Below are positions 17,643 through 26,680 of a DNA stretch of 64,000 nt, piece after piece. Origin of the DNA: Kitasatospora albolonga (lineage in GTDB: Bacteria > Actinomycetota > Actinomycetes > Streptomycetales > Streptomycetaceae). A model generated the notes under the pieces. The model had not been told where the DNA came from and ran no database searches. It was given only the letters and a program-made list of their open reading frames with translations. The stretch covers positions 5,016,001-5,080,000 of the forward strand of contig CP020563.1 in the NCBI GenBank assembly GCA_002082585.1, read 5' to 3'. How positions within the stretch are numbered: the stretch's first letter is position 1; the number at the start of each line of letters is the position of its first letter. The translations under genes and the position numbers were made by a program.

Positions 17643-18423
17643 ACTGCCCGCCCAGATCGACACGAGCGTGGCGCACTCCGCCCGCGTGTGGAACTACTGG
17701 CTCGGGGGCAAGGACAACTTTCCGGCGGACCGGGCCGCGGGTGATGCGTACCGCGAGAAATACCCGCTGATCGAGACGTTCGCGAAGGAGTCGCGCGACT
17801 TCCTGCGCCGTACGGTGACCTACCTCGCCCGGGACGCCGGGATCAGGCAGTTCCTGGACGTCGGCGCGGGCCTGCCGACGGCGAACAACACGCACGAGGT
17901 CGCGCAGCGGATAGCCCCGGACTCGAAGATCGTCTACGTCGACCACGACCCGCTGGTGCTGCTGCACGTCCACGCGCTGCTGACCAGCAGCCCCGAGGGC
18001 GCGACCGCCTACGTGGAGGCGGACATGCGCGACACGGAGGCCGTCCTGGACGGCGCGGCGAAGACCCTGGACCTGGACGAGCCCGTCGCCCTCGTCATCT
18101 CCGACGTGCTCGGGCACATCGTGGACTGGGACGACGCGCTGTCCCTGGTACGGCGGCTGGTGGAGCGTCTGCCCTCGGGCAGCTACCTCTCCCTGTCCCA
18201 CTCCACCGCGTCGGACGAGGCCCACCGGGCCGTCCAGGACGAGTACAACAGCAGCGGGGCGATCCCGTACATCTTCCGTGAGCCGGAGACCACCATCGCG
18301 TTCTTCGACGGGCTGGAGATGGTGGAGCCGGGGATGGTGTCCTGGCCCAACTGGCGGCCCGACGCGAACACCGGCACCACGACCGCCCGGGCCGGCTGGG
18401 GAGCCGTCGCCCGCATTCCCTGA
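17617..18423 (+). CDS. SAM-dependent methyltransferase, DUF574 type
   Basis: A 268-residue product with the actinomycete DUF574 (Methyltransf_19) signature: an N-terminal [21 protein letters not shown] motif [11 protein letters not shown], and [10 protein letters not shown] as motif II. The substrate is unknown; the family is greatly expanded in Streptomyces and often adjoins Scr1/XRE regulators, as here. The ATG lies inside the regulator's 3' end, and a terminator follows 18 bp after the stop. Confidence 0.88.
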   Translation: MSTTGNRAELPAQIDTSVAHSARVWNYWLGGKDNFPADRAAGDAYREKYPLIETFAKESRDFLRRTVTYLARDAGIRQFLDVGAGLPTANNTHEVAQRIAPDSKIVYVDHDPLVLLHVHALLTSSPEGATAYVEADMRDTEAVLDGAAKTLDLDEPVALVISDVLGHIVDWDDALSLVRRLVERLPSGSYLSLSHSTASDEAHRAVQDEYNSSGAIPYIFREPETTIAFFDGLEMVEPGMVSWPNWRPDANTGTTTARAGWGAVARIP

Positions 18424-18440
18424 CCCGTCCCCGTAACCGC

Positions 18441-18479
18441 CGCGCCGCGCACCCGGACCCGCCACCGGTGCGCGGCGCG
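18441..18479. terminator. Terminator after the methyltransferase gene
   Basis: A 13-bp perfect stem, CGCGCCGCGCACC paired with GGTGCGCGGCGCG, around a 13-base loop, 17 bp after the methyltransferase stop. Confidence 0.75.
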
Positions 18480-18504
18480 CTCCGTCCGGCCCTGGGGGCG
18501 CAGT

Positions 18505-19959
18505 ATGAGCACCACGCACACGACCGGCCCCGGCCCCGACGCCGCCGGTCCGTGGGACGCCCGCGGCGTACGGGAAGCGGCGACGGGCCGGCTGGTGCGG
18601 GCCGCCGCGCGGTCCGGTGCGCAACTGGTCAGCGAGGCCGCCGTCCTCATCCAGGGGGCGGTGGTGCTGGCCGACCCGATCGCCGGGGCCGTCTACAGCA
18701 CGCCCGCCACCGCCGCCGCCGACGGCGTCCACGCCGCGGCCCATCCGCAGGACCGCCCGCACCACGTCCAGCGCCCGGCCGCCGGAGCCGTTCTCGTCCT
18801 GCACCCGGCCCCCGCCGTGCCCGCCGAGCACGTCGGGTTCGTCGCCGCCACCACGGCGGCCCTCCTGGAGGTGCGCGGGCAGCGCGCCGCCGAACTGCGC
18901 GCCGAACAGATGCGGCTGCACGCCACCCTGCTCCGGCTGCTGCTGGCCGGCCACACCGCCGCCGTCACGGACACCGTGAGCGCCGAGGGGCTCACCCATG
19001 TCACGGTCTACCGGCTCACCGGCCCCGACGTCCCCACCGCCCACCAGGTCCTCTGGCGGGCCGCCCGCCCGTCCCTGGCGGGGCACGGCGGGTCCTGCGC
19101 GCTGATCGGCGAGCTGGACGGCGAACTCCTGGTCGCCGAGCTCCACCGGGGCAGCGACGACGGGCGCATCCTGCGCCTGGTCTCCCGGGTGAGCGAGCGG
19201 CACCGCCTCCTCGCGGGCCTGGCCGGACCGCTGCCCCTGGCGGAGATGCCCACCGCCCACGCCGACGCCGCCGCCGCCCGGCACAGCGCCACCCCCGCCC
19301 ACCGCATCGCCCCCGCCGACGCTGTCGGCACCACCCACCTCGCCCGCCTGCTCCCCCCTGGCCCGTACACCGCCTGGGCGCGATCCGTGCTGCGCCCGCT
19401 GGCCCCCGAGCACCGACATCTGCTCCTGGTCCGGCTCCGCACCGGCAGCACCCCCCGGGCCGCCGCCGCGCTCGGGCTCTCGCCCGGCACCGTACGCACC
19501 CGGCTCCGCGACCTCTCCGCCCGCCTCGGCACCGACCTCGACGACGTCACCGTGCAGGCCCACCTGCTGCTCGCGCTCCGCGCCCCCACCCACGGCGACG
19601 ACGAGGACGTGGCGGGCGGTCAGGCCCGGCTGGAGAAGCTGCCCGGCGGCATCCTGGACACCGACGAGGTGCGCGCCTGGGCCGTCGACCTGGTCGGAGG
19701 GCTCGAACCCCAGCTGCGGATCGCGCTCGCCTGCTGGCTGCGCCACCACGCCAGGACCGCCCCCGCCGCCACCGAACTGCACGTCCACCGCACCACTCTG
19801 ACGGTCTGGCTCAGGCGGTGCGCCGAACGCCTCGGGCAGAACCTCGCCGACGCCACCGTCCGCGCCGAGCTCCACCTCGCCCTGGAAGCCACCGCGAAGG
19901 ACGGGGACGACCCGCGGACCCTGCCCCGCCGAGGCGGCCGGACCTACCGCCGTCTGTGA
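18505..19959 (+). CDS. PucR/CdaR-like transcriptional regulator
   Basis: A 484-residue product. The N-terminal half is a GAF-like sensory region. Two PucR-type helix-turn-helix segments follow: one near residues 310-345 ([22 protein letters not shown]) and a C-terminal one near 410-460 ([24 protein letters not shown]). A tandem HTH_30 arrangement is unusual but reported in Streptomyces PucR-like proteins. The ATG at 18505 follows a GGGGG-containing site. No ligand can be inferred. The next gene, a secreted carboxypeptidase, starts 119 bp downstream. Confidence 0.78.
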   Translation: MSTTHTTGPGPDAAGPWDARGVREAATGRLVRAAARSGAQLVSEAAVLIQGAVVLADPIAGAVYSTPATAAADGVHAAAHPQDRPHHVQRPAAGAVLVLHPAPAVPAEHVGFVAATTAALLEVRGQRAAELRAEQMRLHATLLRLLLAGHTAAVTDTVSAEGLTHVTVYRLTGPDVPTAHQVLWRAARPSLAGHGGSCALIGELDGELLVAELHRGSDDGRILRLVSRVSERHRLLAGLAGPLPLAEMPTAHADAAAARHSATPAHRIAPADAVGTTHLARLLPPGPYTAWARSVLRPLAPEHRHLLLVRLRTGSTPRAAAALGLSPGTVRTRLRDLSARLGTDLDDVTVQAHLLLALRAPTHGDDEDVAGGQARLEKLPGGILDTDEVRAWAVDLVGGLEPQLRIALACWLRHHARTAPAATELHVHRTTLTVWLRRCAERLGQNLADATVRAELHLALEATAKDGDDPRTLPRRGGRTYRRL

Positions 19960-20078
19960 GCACCCCCGCCGCGCCCCGGCATGGCCGAAACCCCCTTCTT
20001 GACCCGGTCATGACATGGCTCCATCCTGTGCCCGTCGCACAGCTCCACCCCCCACCCGACGGACAGGAGACTGCCAGC

Positions 20079-21479
20079 ATGCGACTCGCCAGCACACGGA
20101 GATCCCGCACGGCGAAGGCCGGAACGAAGGCCGGGGCGAAAGCCGGAACGAAAGCCAGAAGGAACGCCACCCTCGCCGTCCTGCTCGCCCTCGGCCTCGC
20201 CGCCCCGGCGTCCGCCGTCGCCACCGCCGAGCCCTCCGCCCCGAACGCGGCCGTCGCCGCGGACGAGCGGACACTCCAGTACGAGATCATCGGGCGCACC
20301 ACCCCCGCCGCCCGCACCGAGATCGCCCGCGCGGGCGTCTCCATCGACGAGGTGCACCAGCACGGCATCGTGATCACCGCGGACGCCGCCCAGGCCAAGC
20401 GGCTCCGGGCCAAGGGCCACGCCCTGGAGGCGCTGCCCGCACCCGGCGCCCACGCCCACGCGCACGGCGAGGAGGAGGGCGTCACCGCGCTCGACTTCCC
20501 GCCCGCCGACTCCCGCTACCACAACTACGCCGAGATGACGGCGGCCATCGACGCCCGGGTCGCCGCCAACCCCTCGATCATGAGCAAGCGCGTCATCGGC
20601 AAGACCTACCAGGGCCGCGACATCGTCGCGATCAAGATCAGCGACAACGTGGCCACCGACGAGGCCGAGCCCGAGGTCCTGTTCACCGCCCACCAGCACG
20701 CCCGCGAGCACCTCACCGTCGAGATGTCGCTCTACCTGCTCCGCGAGTTCGCCCAGGGGTACGGCTCCGATCCCCGGATCACCCAGGCCGTCAACGGGCG
20801 CGAGCTGTGGATCATCCCGGACATGAACCCGGACGGCGGCGAGTATGACATCGCCACCGGCTCGTACCGCAGCTGGCGCAAGAACCGGCAGCCCAACTCC
20901 GGCTCCACCGCCGTCGGCACCGACCTCAACCGCAACTGGGCCTACAGGTGGGGCTGCTGCGGCGGCTCCTCCTCCAGCCCGTCATCGGAGACGTACCGGG
21001 GCAGGGCCGCCGAGTCCGCGCCCGAGACGAAGGTCGTGGCGGACTTCGTACGGAGCCGGGTGGTCGGCGGGAAGCAGCAGATCACGGCGGCCATCGACTT
21101 CCACTCGTACAGCGAGCTGGTGCTCTGGCCGTACGGCTACACCTACGCCGACACGGCCCCCGGCATGACGGCCGACGACCGCAACGCGTTCGCGGCGGTG
21201 GGCCGCAAGATGGCGGCGAGCAACGGCTACACCGCCGAGCAGTCCAGCGACCTCTACATCACCGACGGCTCGATCGACGACTGGCTGTGGGGCTCGCAGC
21301 GGATCTTCGGCTACACCTTCGAGATGTACCCGCGCTCGGCCTCCGGCGGCGGCTTCTACCCGCCCGACGAGATCATCGAGCGCGAGACCTCCCGCAACCG
21401 GGACGCGGTGCTGCAACTGATCGAGAACGCGGACTGCATGTACCGGTCGATCGGCAAGGAGGCGCAGTACTGCACGTGA
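20079..21479 (+). CDS. Secreted zinc carboxypeptidase, M14 family
   Basis: A 466-residue precursor. The N-terminus is Lys/Arg/Ala-rich with [15 protein letters not shown] repeats, then a hydrophobic signal core ending PASAVATA. A pro-region follows to about residue 145. The catalytic domain shows the zinc site HQHAREH (near 204-210), a third ligand in IDFHSYSE (near 341), [15 protein letters not shown] and the general-base Glu in FEMYP (near 417). The ATG is behind ACAGGAGA. It should remove C-terminal residues from extracellular peptides, complementing the endoproteases at the left end of the window. A terminator separates it from the convergent vapC. Confidence 0.93.
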   Translation: MRLASTRRSRTAKAGTKAGAKAGTKARRNATLAVLLALGLAAPASAVATAEPSAPNAAVAADERTLQYEIIGRTTPAARTEIARAGVSIDEVHQHGIVITADAAQAKRLRAKGHALEALPAPGAHAHAHGEEEGVTALDFPPADSRYHNYAEMTAAIDARVAANPSIMSKRVIGKTYQGRDIVAIKISDNVATDEAEPEVLFTAHQHAREHLTVEMSLYLLREFAQGYGSDPRITQAVNGRELWIIPDMNPDGGEYDIATGSYRSWRKNRQPNSGSTAVGTDLNRNWAYRWGCCGGSSSSPSSETYRGRAAESAPETKVVADFVRSRVVGGKQQITAAIDFHSYSELVLWPYGYTYADTAPGMTADDRNAFAAVGRKMAASNGYTAEQSSDLYITDGSIDDWLWGSQRIFGYTFEMYPRSASGGGFYPPDEIIERETSRNRDAVLQLIENADCMYRSIGKEAQYCT

Positions 21480-21494
21480 CGGGCGGCTCCTGTT

Positions 21495-21529
21495 CCGGTG
21501 CGGGCCGCGGGTGCGCGGGCCCGCACCGG
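21495..21529. terminator. Bidirectional terminator between carboxypeptidase and vapC
   Basis: A 12-bp stem, CCGGTGCGGGCC with GGCCCGCACCGG, around an 11-base loop, located between two convergent genes. Confidence 0.8.
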
Positions 21530-21537
21530 GCGGAGCT

Positions 21538-21948
21538 TCAGGCCACGTCGTGAACGCTGTGTTCGCCGAGGTCCGGAGCGTGCCGGGCGATCGTGCGGTA
21601 GTCGAGGTCGTCATGGAGGACCGTCAGGCCGTGATGGGCCGCCGTGGCGGCGATCATGAGGTCCACGGCGGAGGCGCTGCGGTGCTGCCCGGCGCGTGCC
21701 ATGCGGTGCTGGACCGAGGTGACCCAGCGTCCCGCGCTCTTCGGCACGGAGACGTCCGGGTAGAGGTCGGTGAACATCTCCACGATCTCGTCGTACTCGC
21801 CCGCGTTCCGGGCGCCGTACAGGAACTCGGTTCGCTGCGGGTAGCAGGAGGCGACCGTTCCGGCCTCGATCGCATCGGCCCACGCCGACTGAAGGGCGGT
21901 GTCGGAGAGCAGCCGTACGAGGCCCGAGGTGTCGAACAGGTAGATCAC
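21538..21948 (-). CDS. vapC: VapC-type PIN-domain toxin (ribonuclease)
   Basis: A 136-residue PIN domain. Acidic metal-binding residues are visible: Asp6 in LFDTSGLVRLL, a Glu in RTEFLYG, and Asp in SAVDLMIAATA, with a further Asp in LHDDLDY. Family members cleave RNA, often tRNA, and are held inactive by the partner VapB. Its start overlaps the vapB stop (ATGA). It reads towards the carboxypeptidase terminator. Confidence 0.9.
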   Translation of the reverse strand: MIYLFDTSGLVRLLSDTALQSAWADAIEAGTVASCYPQRTEFLYGARNAGEYDEIVEMFTDLYPDVSVPKSAGRWVTSVQHRMARAGQHRSASAVDLMIAATAAHHGLTVLHDDLDYRTIARHAPDLGEHSVHDVA

Positions 21949-22175
21949 CGGCCGTTCTTCTCCGCCTTCTCCGCCAGGTGCCGCCGCTCCGCGTCCTCGA
22001 CCGCGCCCCAGTGGCGCGCCCGCTCGAAGTGGCGGCTGATGCGCGCCGCGCGCTCCTGCTGCTCCGCGTAGAAGCGGAGGGCGAGGTTCACGGTCTCCTT
22101 CTTCGTCCGGGCCTTGGAGAGTGCCATGGCCCGCTCCAGGGCTTCATCGTCTATGTCGATCTGGGTCACCGACAT
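21945..22175 (-). CDS. vapB: VapB-type antitoxin
   Basis: A 76-residue protein with a ribbon-helix-helix-like N-terminus (TQIDIDDEALERAMAL, then KKETVNLALRFY) and a charged helical tail that should block the PIN toxin. It precedes vapC with a four-base overlap, the usual antitoxin-first order. A 38-bp imperfect palindrome upstream probably serves for autorepression. Confidence 0.9.
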   Translation of the reverse strand: MSVTQIDIDDEALERAMALSKARTKKETVNLALRFYAEQQERAARISRHFERARHWGAVEDAERRHLAEKAEKNGR

Positions 22176-22201
22176 GCCCGGCCGCCCTTCGTGGAGGTCA
22201 T

Positions 22202-22239
22202 ATGTTGGTCATGTACAAAGAATTGTATGCCACCAACAT
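22202..22239. promoter_or_regulatory. Palindromic operator candidate between vapBC and glmS
   Basis: An AT-rich imperfect palindrome: ATGTTGGT on the left and ACCAACAT on the right, with inner TACAA/TTGTA arms around AGAA. It lies 27 bp upstream of the vapB start and about 50 bp upstream of the glmS start, in a 112-bp divergent gap, so VapBC binding could also touch the glmS promoter. Confidence 0.65.
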
Positions 22240-22287
22240 GGCTCCCGCATTCCTCTGGCGAGCCGCTCCCGGCCTTATGGTGCCGCT

Positions 22288-24135
22288 ATGTGCGGAATCG
22301 TGGGTTATGTCGGTGGACAGTCGGCGCAGGACGTCGTCGTCGCAGGACTCAAGCGCCTCGAATACCGGGGCTACGACTCGGCGGGTGTCGCCGTGCTCGC
22401 GGACGGCGGGCTCGCCGCCGCGAAGAAGGCGGGCAAGCTCGTCAATCTGGAGAAGGAGCTCGGGGACCGGCCGCTGCCGGCCGGGCGGACCGGGATCGGG
22501 CACACGCGGTGGGCGACGCACGGGGCGCCCAACGACGTGAACGCCCACCCCCACCTGGACAACGCGGGCCGGGTCGCCGTCGTCCACAACGGGATCATCG
22601 AGAACTTCGCGGCCCTGCGGCGCGAGCTGACCGGGCGCGGGCACGCCCTGGAGTCCGAGACGGACACCGAGGTCGTCGCGCATCTGCTGGCCGAGGCGTT
22701 CTCGGCGGGCGGGGACCTCGCGGACGCCATGCGGCAGGTGTGCCGGCGGCTGGAGGGGGCCTTCACCCTGGTCGCCGTGCATGCGGACCAGCCGGACGTG
22801 GTGGTCGGCGCCCGGCGCAACTCGCCGCTCGTGGTGGGGGTGGGGGACGAGGAGTGGTTCCTCGCCTCCGACGTCGCCGCGTTCATCGCCCACACCCGGT
22901 CCGCGATCGAGCTCGGCCAGGACCAGGTCGTCGAGCTGAGCCGCGAGGGCGTCACCGTCACCGGGTTCGACGGGGCACCGGCGGACGTGCGCGAGTACCA
23001 CGTCGACTGGGACGCCTCCGCCGCCGAGAAGGGCGGCTACGCCTCCTTCATGCTCAAGGAGATCGCCGACCAGCCCCAGGCCGTCTCCGACACCCTCCTC
23101 GGCCGCGTCGACGGCGAGGGCTCGCTCCACCTCGACGAGGTGCGCATCCCCGACGCCGAACTGCGCGAGGTCGACAAGGTCGTCATCGTCGCCTGCGGGA
23201 CCGCCTTCCACGCCGGGATGATCGCCAAGTACGCCATCGAGCACTGGACCCGGCTGCCCTGCGAGACCGAGCTCGCCAGCGAGTTCCGCTACCGCGACCC
23301 GATCCTCGACCAGCGCACCCTGGTCATCGCCATCTCCCAGTCCGGCGAGACCATGGACACCCTCATGGCCCTGCGCCACGCCCGTGAGCAGGGCGCGAAG
23401 GTGCTCGCCATCTGCAACACCAACGGCTCCACGATCCCGCGCGAATCCGACGCCGTCCTCTACACGCACGCCGGGCCCGAGGTCGCCGTCGCCTCCACCA
23501 AAGCCTTCCTCACCCAGCTCGTCGCCTGCTACCTCGTCGCCCTGTACCTCGGCCAGCTGCGCGGCACCAAGTGGGGCGACGAGATCCGTACGGTGGTGCG
23601 CCAGCTCTCCGCGATCTCCGGCGAGGTCGACCGCGTACTGGAGACCATGGAGCCCGTCCGCGAGCTGGCCCGCTCCCTCGCCCACCACGACACCGTGCTC
23701 TTCCTCGGGCGCCACGTCGGCTACCCGGTCGCCCTCGAAGGCGCGCTCAAGCTCAAGGAGCTCGCCTACATGCACGCCGAAGGGTTCGCGGCCGGGGAGC
23801 TCAAGCACGGGCCCATCGCGCTCATCGAGGAGGGCCTGCCCGTCGTCGTCATCGTGCCCTCCCCGCGCGGGCGTTCGGTCCTCCACGACAAGATCGTCTC
23901 CAACATCCAGGAGATCCGGGCCCGGGGCGCGCGCACCATCGTCGTCGCCGAGGAGGGCGACGAGGCCGTCGTCCCGTACGCCGACCACCTCATCACCGTC
24001 CCCGCAACGCCTACGCTGCTTCAGCCGCTGGTCGCCACCGTGCCGCTCCAGGTCTTCGCCTGCGAGCTGGCGACGGCCCGCGGCAACGAAGTGGACCAGC
24101 CGCGCAATCTGGCGAAGTCCGTGACCGTGGAGTGA
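22288..24135 (+). CDS. glmS: Glutamine--fructose-6-phosphate aminotransferase (isomerizing)
   Basis: A 615-residue enzyme that makes glucosamine-6-phosphate from fructose-6-phosphate and glutamine, the entry to peptidoglycan amino sugars. The N-terminal glutaminase begins MCGIVGYVG with Cys2 as nucleophile, then RWATHG. Two SIS domains follow, containing ACGTAFHAG, SQSGETMDTL, AELKHGPIAL-like residues and the C-terminal DQPRNLAKSVTVE. Full length for the family. The ATG is forced by the Cys2 requirement, although no clear ribosome site precedes it. It is divergent from vapBC, and acpS follows 45 bp downstream. Confidence 0.97.
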   Translation: MCGIVGYVGGQSAQDVVVAGLKRLEYRGYDSAGVAVLADGGLAAAKKAGKLVNLEKELGDRPLPAGRTGIGHTRWATHGAPNDVNAHPHLDNAGRVAVVHNGIIENFAALRRELTGRGHALESETDTEVVAHLLAEAFSAGGDLADAMRQVCRRLEGAFTLVAVHADQPDVVVGARRNSPLVVGVGDEEWFLASDVAAFIAHTRSAIELGQDQVVELSREGVTVTGFDGAPADVREYHVDWDASAAEKGGYASFMLKEIADQPQAVSDTLLGRVDGEGSLHLDEVRIPDAELREVDKVVIVACGTAFHAGMIAKYAIEHWTRLPCETELASEFRYRDPILDQRTLVIAISQSGETMDTLMALRHAREQGAKVLAICNTNGSTIPRESDAVLYTHAGPEVAVASTKAFLTQLVACYLVALYLGQLRGTKWGDEIRTVVRQLSAISGEVDRVLETMEPVRELARSLAHHDTVLFLGRHVGYPVALEGALKLKELAYMHAEGFAAGELKHGPIALIEEGLPVVVIVPSPRGRSVLHDKIVSNIQEIRARGARTIVVAEEGDEAVVPYADHLITVPATPTLLQPLVATVPLQVFACELATARGNEVDQPRNLAKSVTVE

Positions 24136-24137
24136 GC

Positions 24138-24153
24138 CGGGGCGTGCGCCCCG
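24138..24153. repeat. Short hairpin after glmS
   Basis: GGGGCG and CGCCCC flank a two-base loop immediately after the glmS stop. It may be a weak terminator or processing site before acpS. Confidence 0.35.
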
Positions 24154-24180
24154 CGTGATGAGGATGGCGAGGGTGGGGTC

Positions 24181-24549
24181 GTGATCATCGGAGTCGGGAT
24201 CGACGTGGCCGAGATCGAACGGTTCGGCGCCGCGCTGGAGCGGACGCCCCAGCTGGCCGAACGGCTCTTCGTCGGGAGCGAGCTGACGCTCCCGAGCGGC
24301 GAGCGGCGCGGAGTCGCCTCGCTCGCCGCCCGGTTCGCCGCGAAGGAGGCCCTGGCGAAGGCGCTCGGCGCGCCGGGCGGGCTGCTCTGGAGCGACGCGG
24401 AGGTCTGGGTCGAGGAGAGCGGGCAGCCCCGGCTGCGCGTACGCGGCACGGTGGCCGCACGCGCGGCCGAACTGGGCGTGCGCGGCTGGCACGTCTCGCT
24501 CAGCCATGACGCGGGGGTGGCGTCGGCGGTGGTGATCGCGGAGGGGTAG
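24181..24549 (+). CDS. acpS: Holo-[acyl-carrier-protein] synthase
   Basis: A 122-residue AcpS-type phosphopantetheinyl transferase that converts apo-ACP to holo-ACP using CoA. Motifs: [12 protein letters not shown] (Mg-binding Asp near 8) and [13 protein letters not shown] (catalytic Glu/Lys), with the C-terminal [17 protein letters not shown] start. It lies between glmS and nnr as in other Streptomyces. Confidence 0.95.
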   Translation: MIIGVGIDVAEIERFGAALERTPQLAERLFVGSELTLPSGERRGVASLAARFAAKEALAKALGAPGGLLWSDAEVWVEESGQPRLRVRGTVAARAAELGVRGWHVSLSHDAGVASAVVIAEG

Positions 24550-24645
24550 GCCGGGGGTGCCGGGCGCGTGCGTGGCCGTGGGCTTCCGGCCGGGCGGGGC
24601 CCGTGGAGGTGGCGTTCCGCCCCCTGATCGCCCAGGGTTGGTCCC

Positions 24646-26103
24646 ATGCGACGTGCCTACAGCGTGGAGACCGTACGGGCCGCCGAGGCCGCCCTCATGA
24701 AGCGGGTGCCGGAAGGTGCCCTCATGCAGCGCGCCGCCGCCGGGCTCGCCGCCGCCTGCGGGGAGCTGCTCCGGCGCAACGGCCGGGTGTACGGGTCCCG
24801 GGTCCTGCTTCTCGTCGGCAGTGGCGACAACGGGGGTGACGCCCTGTACGCGGGCGCGCGCCTGGCCCGCCGGGGCGCCGGGGTGCGCGCCCTCCTGCTC
24901 TCGCCCGACCGGGCGCACGCGGGCGGGCTCGCCGCGTTCCTGGCCGCCGGAGGGCAGGTCGTCGACGGGCCGGACGACATCGGTAGCGCCCTGGACCTCG
25001 TCGTGGACGGCATCACCGGGATCGGCGGGCGCGGCGGGCTCCGCGAGGACGCCGTGGCCCTGCTGCGGGCGGTGCTCCGGGACCGTGACCGTACCCCCGT
25101 CGTCGCCGTCGACCTGCCCAGCGGGGTCGAGGCCGACAGCGGGGAGGTGCACGGCGAGGCCGTCCGCGCCGACGCGACCGTCACCTTCGGCACGTACAAG
25201 CCGGGCCTCCTCATCGACCCGGCCGCCGAACACGCGGGCGCCCTGCGGCTGGTGGACATCGGGCTCGGGCCGGAGCTGCCGGAGCCGCCGGACCTGGAGG
25301 CGCTCCAGTACGCGGACGTGGCGGCGCTGCTGCCGGTGCCGGGGGCGGAGAGCGACAAGTACAGCCGGGGTGTCGTCGGCGTCGTCGCCGGGTCCGAGCG
25401 CTACCCGGGCGCGGCGGTCCTCGCGGTCGCGGGCGCGCTGCGCGGCGGGGCGGGGGCCGTGCGGTACGTGGGGCCCGGCGCGGACGCGGTGATCGCCCGC
25501 TTCCCGGAGACCCTGGTGCACGCCGGGCCGCCGTCGAAGGCCGGGCGCGTCCAGGCGTGGGTGCTCGGGCCCGGCCTCGGGGACGGGCGGTGGGCGGAGG
25601 AGGCCGCCGCCGATGTGCTGGCCGCCGACGTCCCCGTACTGGTCGACGCGGACGGGCTGCGGCTGCTGGAGCCCGACACCGTACGGACCCGGACCGCCGC
25701 CACCGTCCTGACCCCGCACGCCGGGGAGGCCGCCGCCCTGCTCGGCGTGGCGCGCGAGGAGGTGGAGGCCGGGCGGCTCGCCGCCGTACGGGAGCTGGCC
25801 GCCCGCTACCGCGCGACCGTGCTCCTCAAGGGGTCCACGACCCTGGTGGCGGAGGCCCGGGACACCCCCGTACGGGTCAATCCGACCGGGACCGGGTGGC
25901 TCGCCACGGCGGGCAGCGGCGATGTGCTCTCCGGGCTGACGGGGTCCCTGCTCGCGGCCGGGCTCGCCCCGCGCGACGCGGCCTCCGTCGGCGCGTATCT
26001 GCACGGGCTCGCCGCCCGGCACGGCTCCGGCGGGGGCCCGGTCTCCGCGCAGGACGTCGCCGACGGCATCCCGGCGGCCTGGCGCGACGTGCGGGCGGGG
26101 TGA
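24646..26103 (+). CDS. nnr: Bifunctional NAD(P)H-hydrate epimerase / ADP-dependent dehydratase
   Basis: A 485-residue fusion that repairs hydrated NAD(P)H. The N-terminal YjeF_N epimerase domain (about 1-215) has GSGDNGGDALY and DLPSGVEADSG. The C-terminal ribokinase-like dehydratase (about 225-485) has LTPHAGEAAALLG, LLKGSTTLV and TAGSGDVLSG. The stop lies in an 18-bp tandem repeat. The spacing from acpS is about 95 bp with no obvious terminator, so read-through from glmS-acpS is possible. Confidence 0.95.
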   Translation: MRRAYSVETVRAAEAALMKRVPEGALMQRAAAGLAAACGELLRRNGRVYGSRVLLLVGSGDNGGDALYAGARLARRGAGVRALLLSPDRAHAGGLAAFLAAGGQVVDGPDDIGSALDLVVDGITGIGGRGGLREDAVALLRAVLRDRDRTPVVAVDLPSGVEADSGEVHGEAVRADATVTFGTYKPGLLIDPAAEHAGALRLVDIGLGPELPEPPDLEALQYADVAALLPVPGAESDKYSRGVVGVVAGSERYPGAAVLAVAGALRGGAGAVRYVGPGADAVIARFPETLVHAGPPSKAGRVQAWVLGPGLGDGRWAEEAAADVLAADVPVLVDADGLRLLEPDTVRTRTAATVLTPHAGEAAALLGVAREEVEAGRLAAVRELAARYRATVLLKGSTTLVAEARDTPVRVNPTGTGWLATAGSGDVLSGLTGSLLAAGLAPRDAASVGAYLHGLAARHGSGGGPVSAQDVADGIPAAWRDVRAG

Positions 26104-26160
26104 GGCAGGGCGCGCGAGTGAGGCAGGGCGCGCGGGGGAGGCAGAGGGAGCGCGGGGGAG
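26101..26160. repeat. 18-bp tandem units spanning the nnr stop codon
   Basis: TGAGGCAGGGCGCGCG begins at 26101 (the nnr stop) and repeats at 26119. Degenerate copies (GGAGGCAGAGGGAGCGCG, GGGGGAGGCG) continue to about 26160. The second TGA is in the nnr frame. Confidence 0.8.
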
Positions 26161-26233
26161 GCGTGTGACTCGCGGGCGGGGTGAGCGGGGGCGAAGGTGG
26201 AGGTCCCGGCAGCGGCAGAGAGGACCCCGACCC

Positions 26234-26620
26234 GTGAGCGGCAGCGAACCCGTACGCGTACGCAGGGTCTACGACCCGCCCGAGGACGGCGACGGCACCC
26301 GCGTCCTCGTCGACCGGCTCTGGCCGCGCGGGGTCTCCAAGGAGCGCGCCGCGATCGACGTGTGGCTGAAGGACATCACCCCCTCGGACGAGCTGCGGTC
26401 CTGGTACCACCAGGACCGCTCCGGCGCCCGGCACGACGCGTTCGCCGAGCGCTACCGCACCGAGCTCGACGACCCGGCTCACACCGAGGCCGTCGAGCGG
26501 CTGGTGGGGCTGGTGCGCGAGGGCGGGCCCGTCACGCTGATCACCGCCGTCAAGGACGTGGCCGACAGCCATGTGCCCGTCCTCATCGAACACCTCGAAC
26601 ATGTGATGAAACGTACATAG
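26234..26620 (+). CDS. DUF488 family protein
   Basis: A 128-residue product with the DUF488 hallmarks: VRRVYDPPEDGDGTRVLVDR, LWPRGVSKERAAI, LRSWYHQD and VTLITAVKD. The family is small and cytosolic, of unproven biochemistry. The GTG at 26234 matches the usual family start; a GTG at 26165 with GGAGGC would add about 23 Arg-rich residues and is less likely. It sits between nnr and alr, 130 bp from nnr. Confidence 0.85.
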   Translation: MSGSEPVRVRRVYDPPEDGDGTRVLVDRLWPRGVSKERAAIDVWLKDITPSDELRSWYHQDRSGARHDAFAERYRTELDDPAHTEAVERLVGLVREGGPVTLITAVKDVADSHVPVLIEHLEHVMKRT

Positions 26621-26680
26621 GTGTGGATACCGGCGTGCGCTGCCGGGGAGGCGACAGGCGCCTCTGAGACACTGGGCGCG

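Noticed and set aside
18468..20078. Open frame fused in phase upstream of the zinc carboxypeptidase
   Set aside because: It is the +1 shadow of the PucR-like gene. The carboxypeptidase signal peptide and AGGAGA site place the true start at 20079.
22198..26022. Very long minus-strand open frame opposite glmS, acpS and nnr
   Set aside because: Antisense open frame typical of GC-rich coding DNA. Its product is Gly/Arg/Asp-rich with no family motifs, while the plus-strand proteins are unmistakable.
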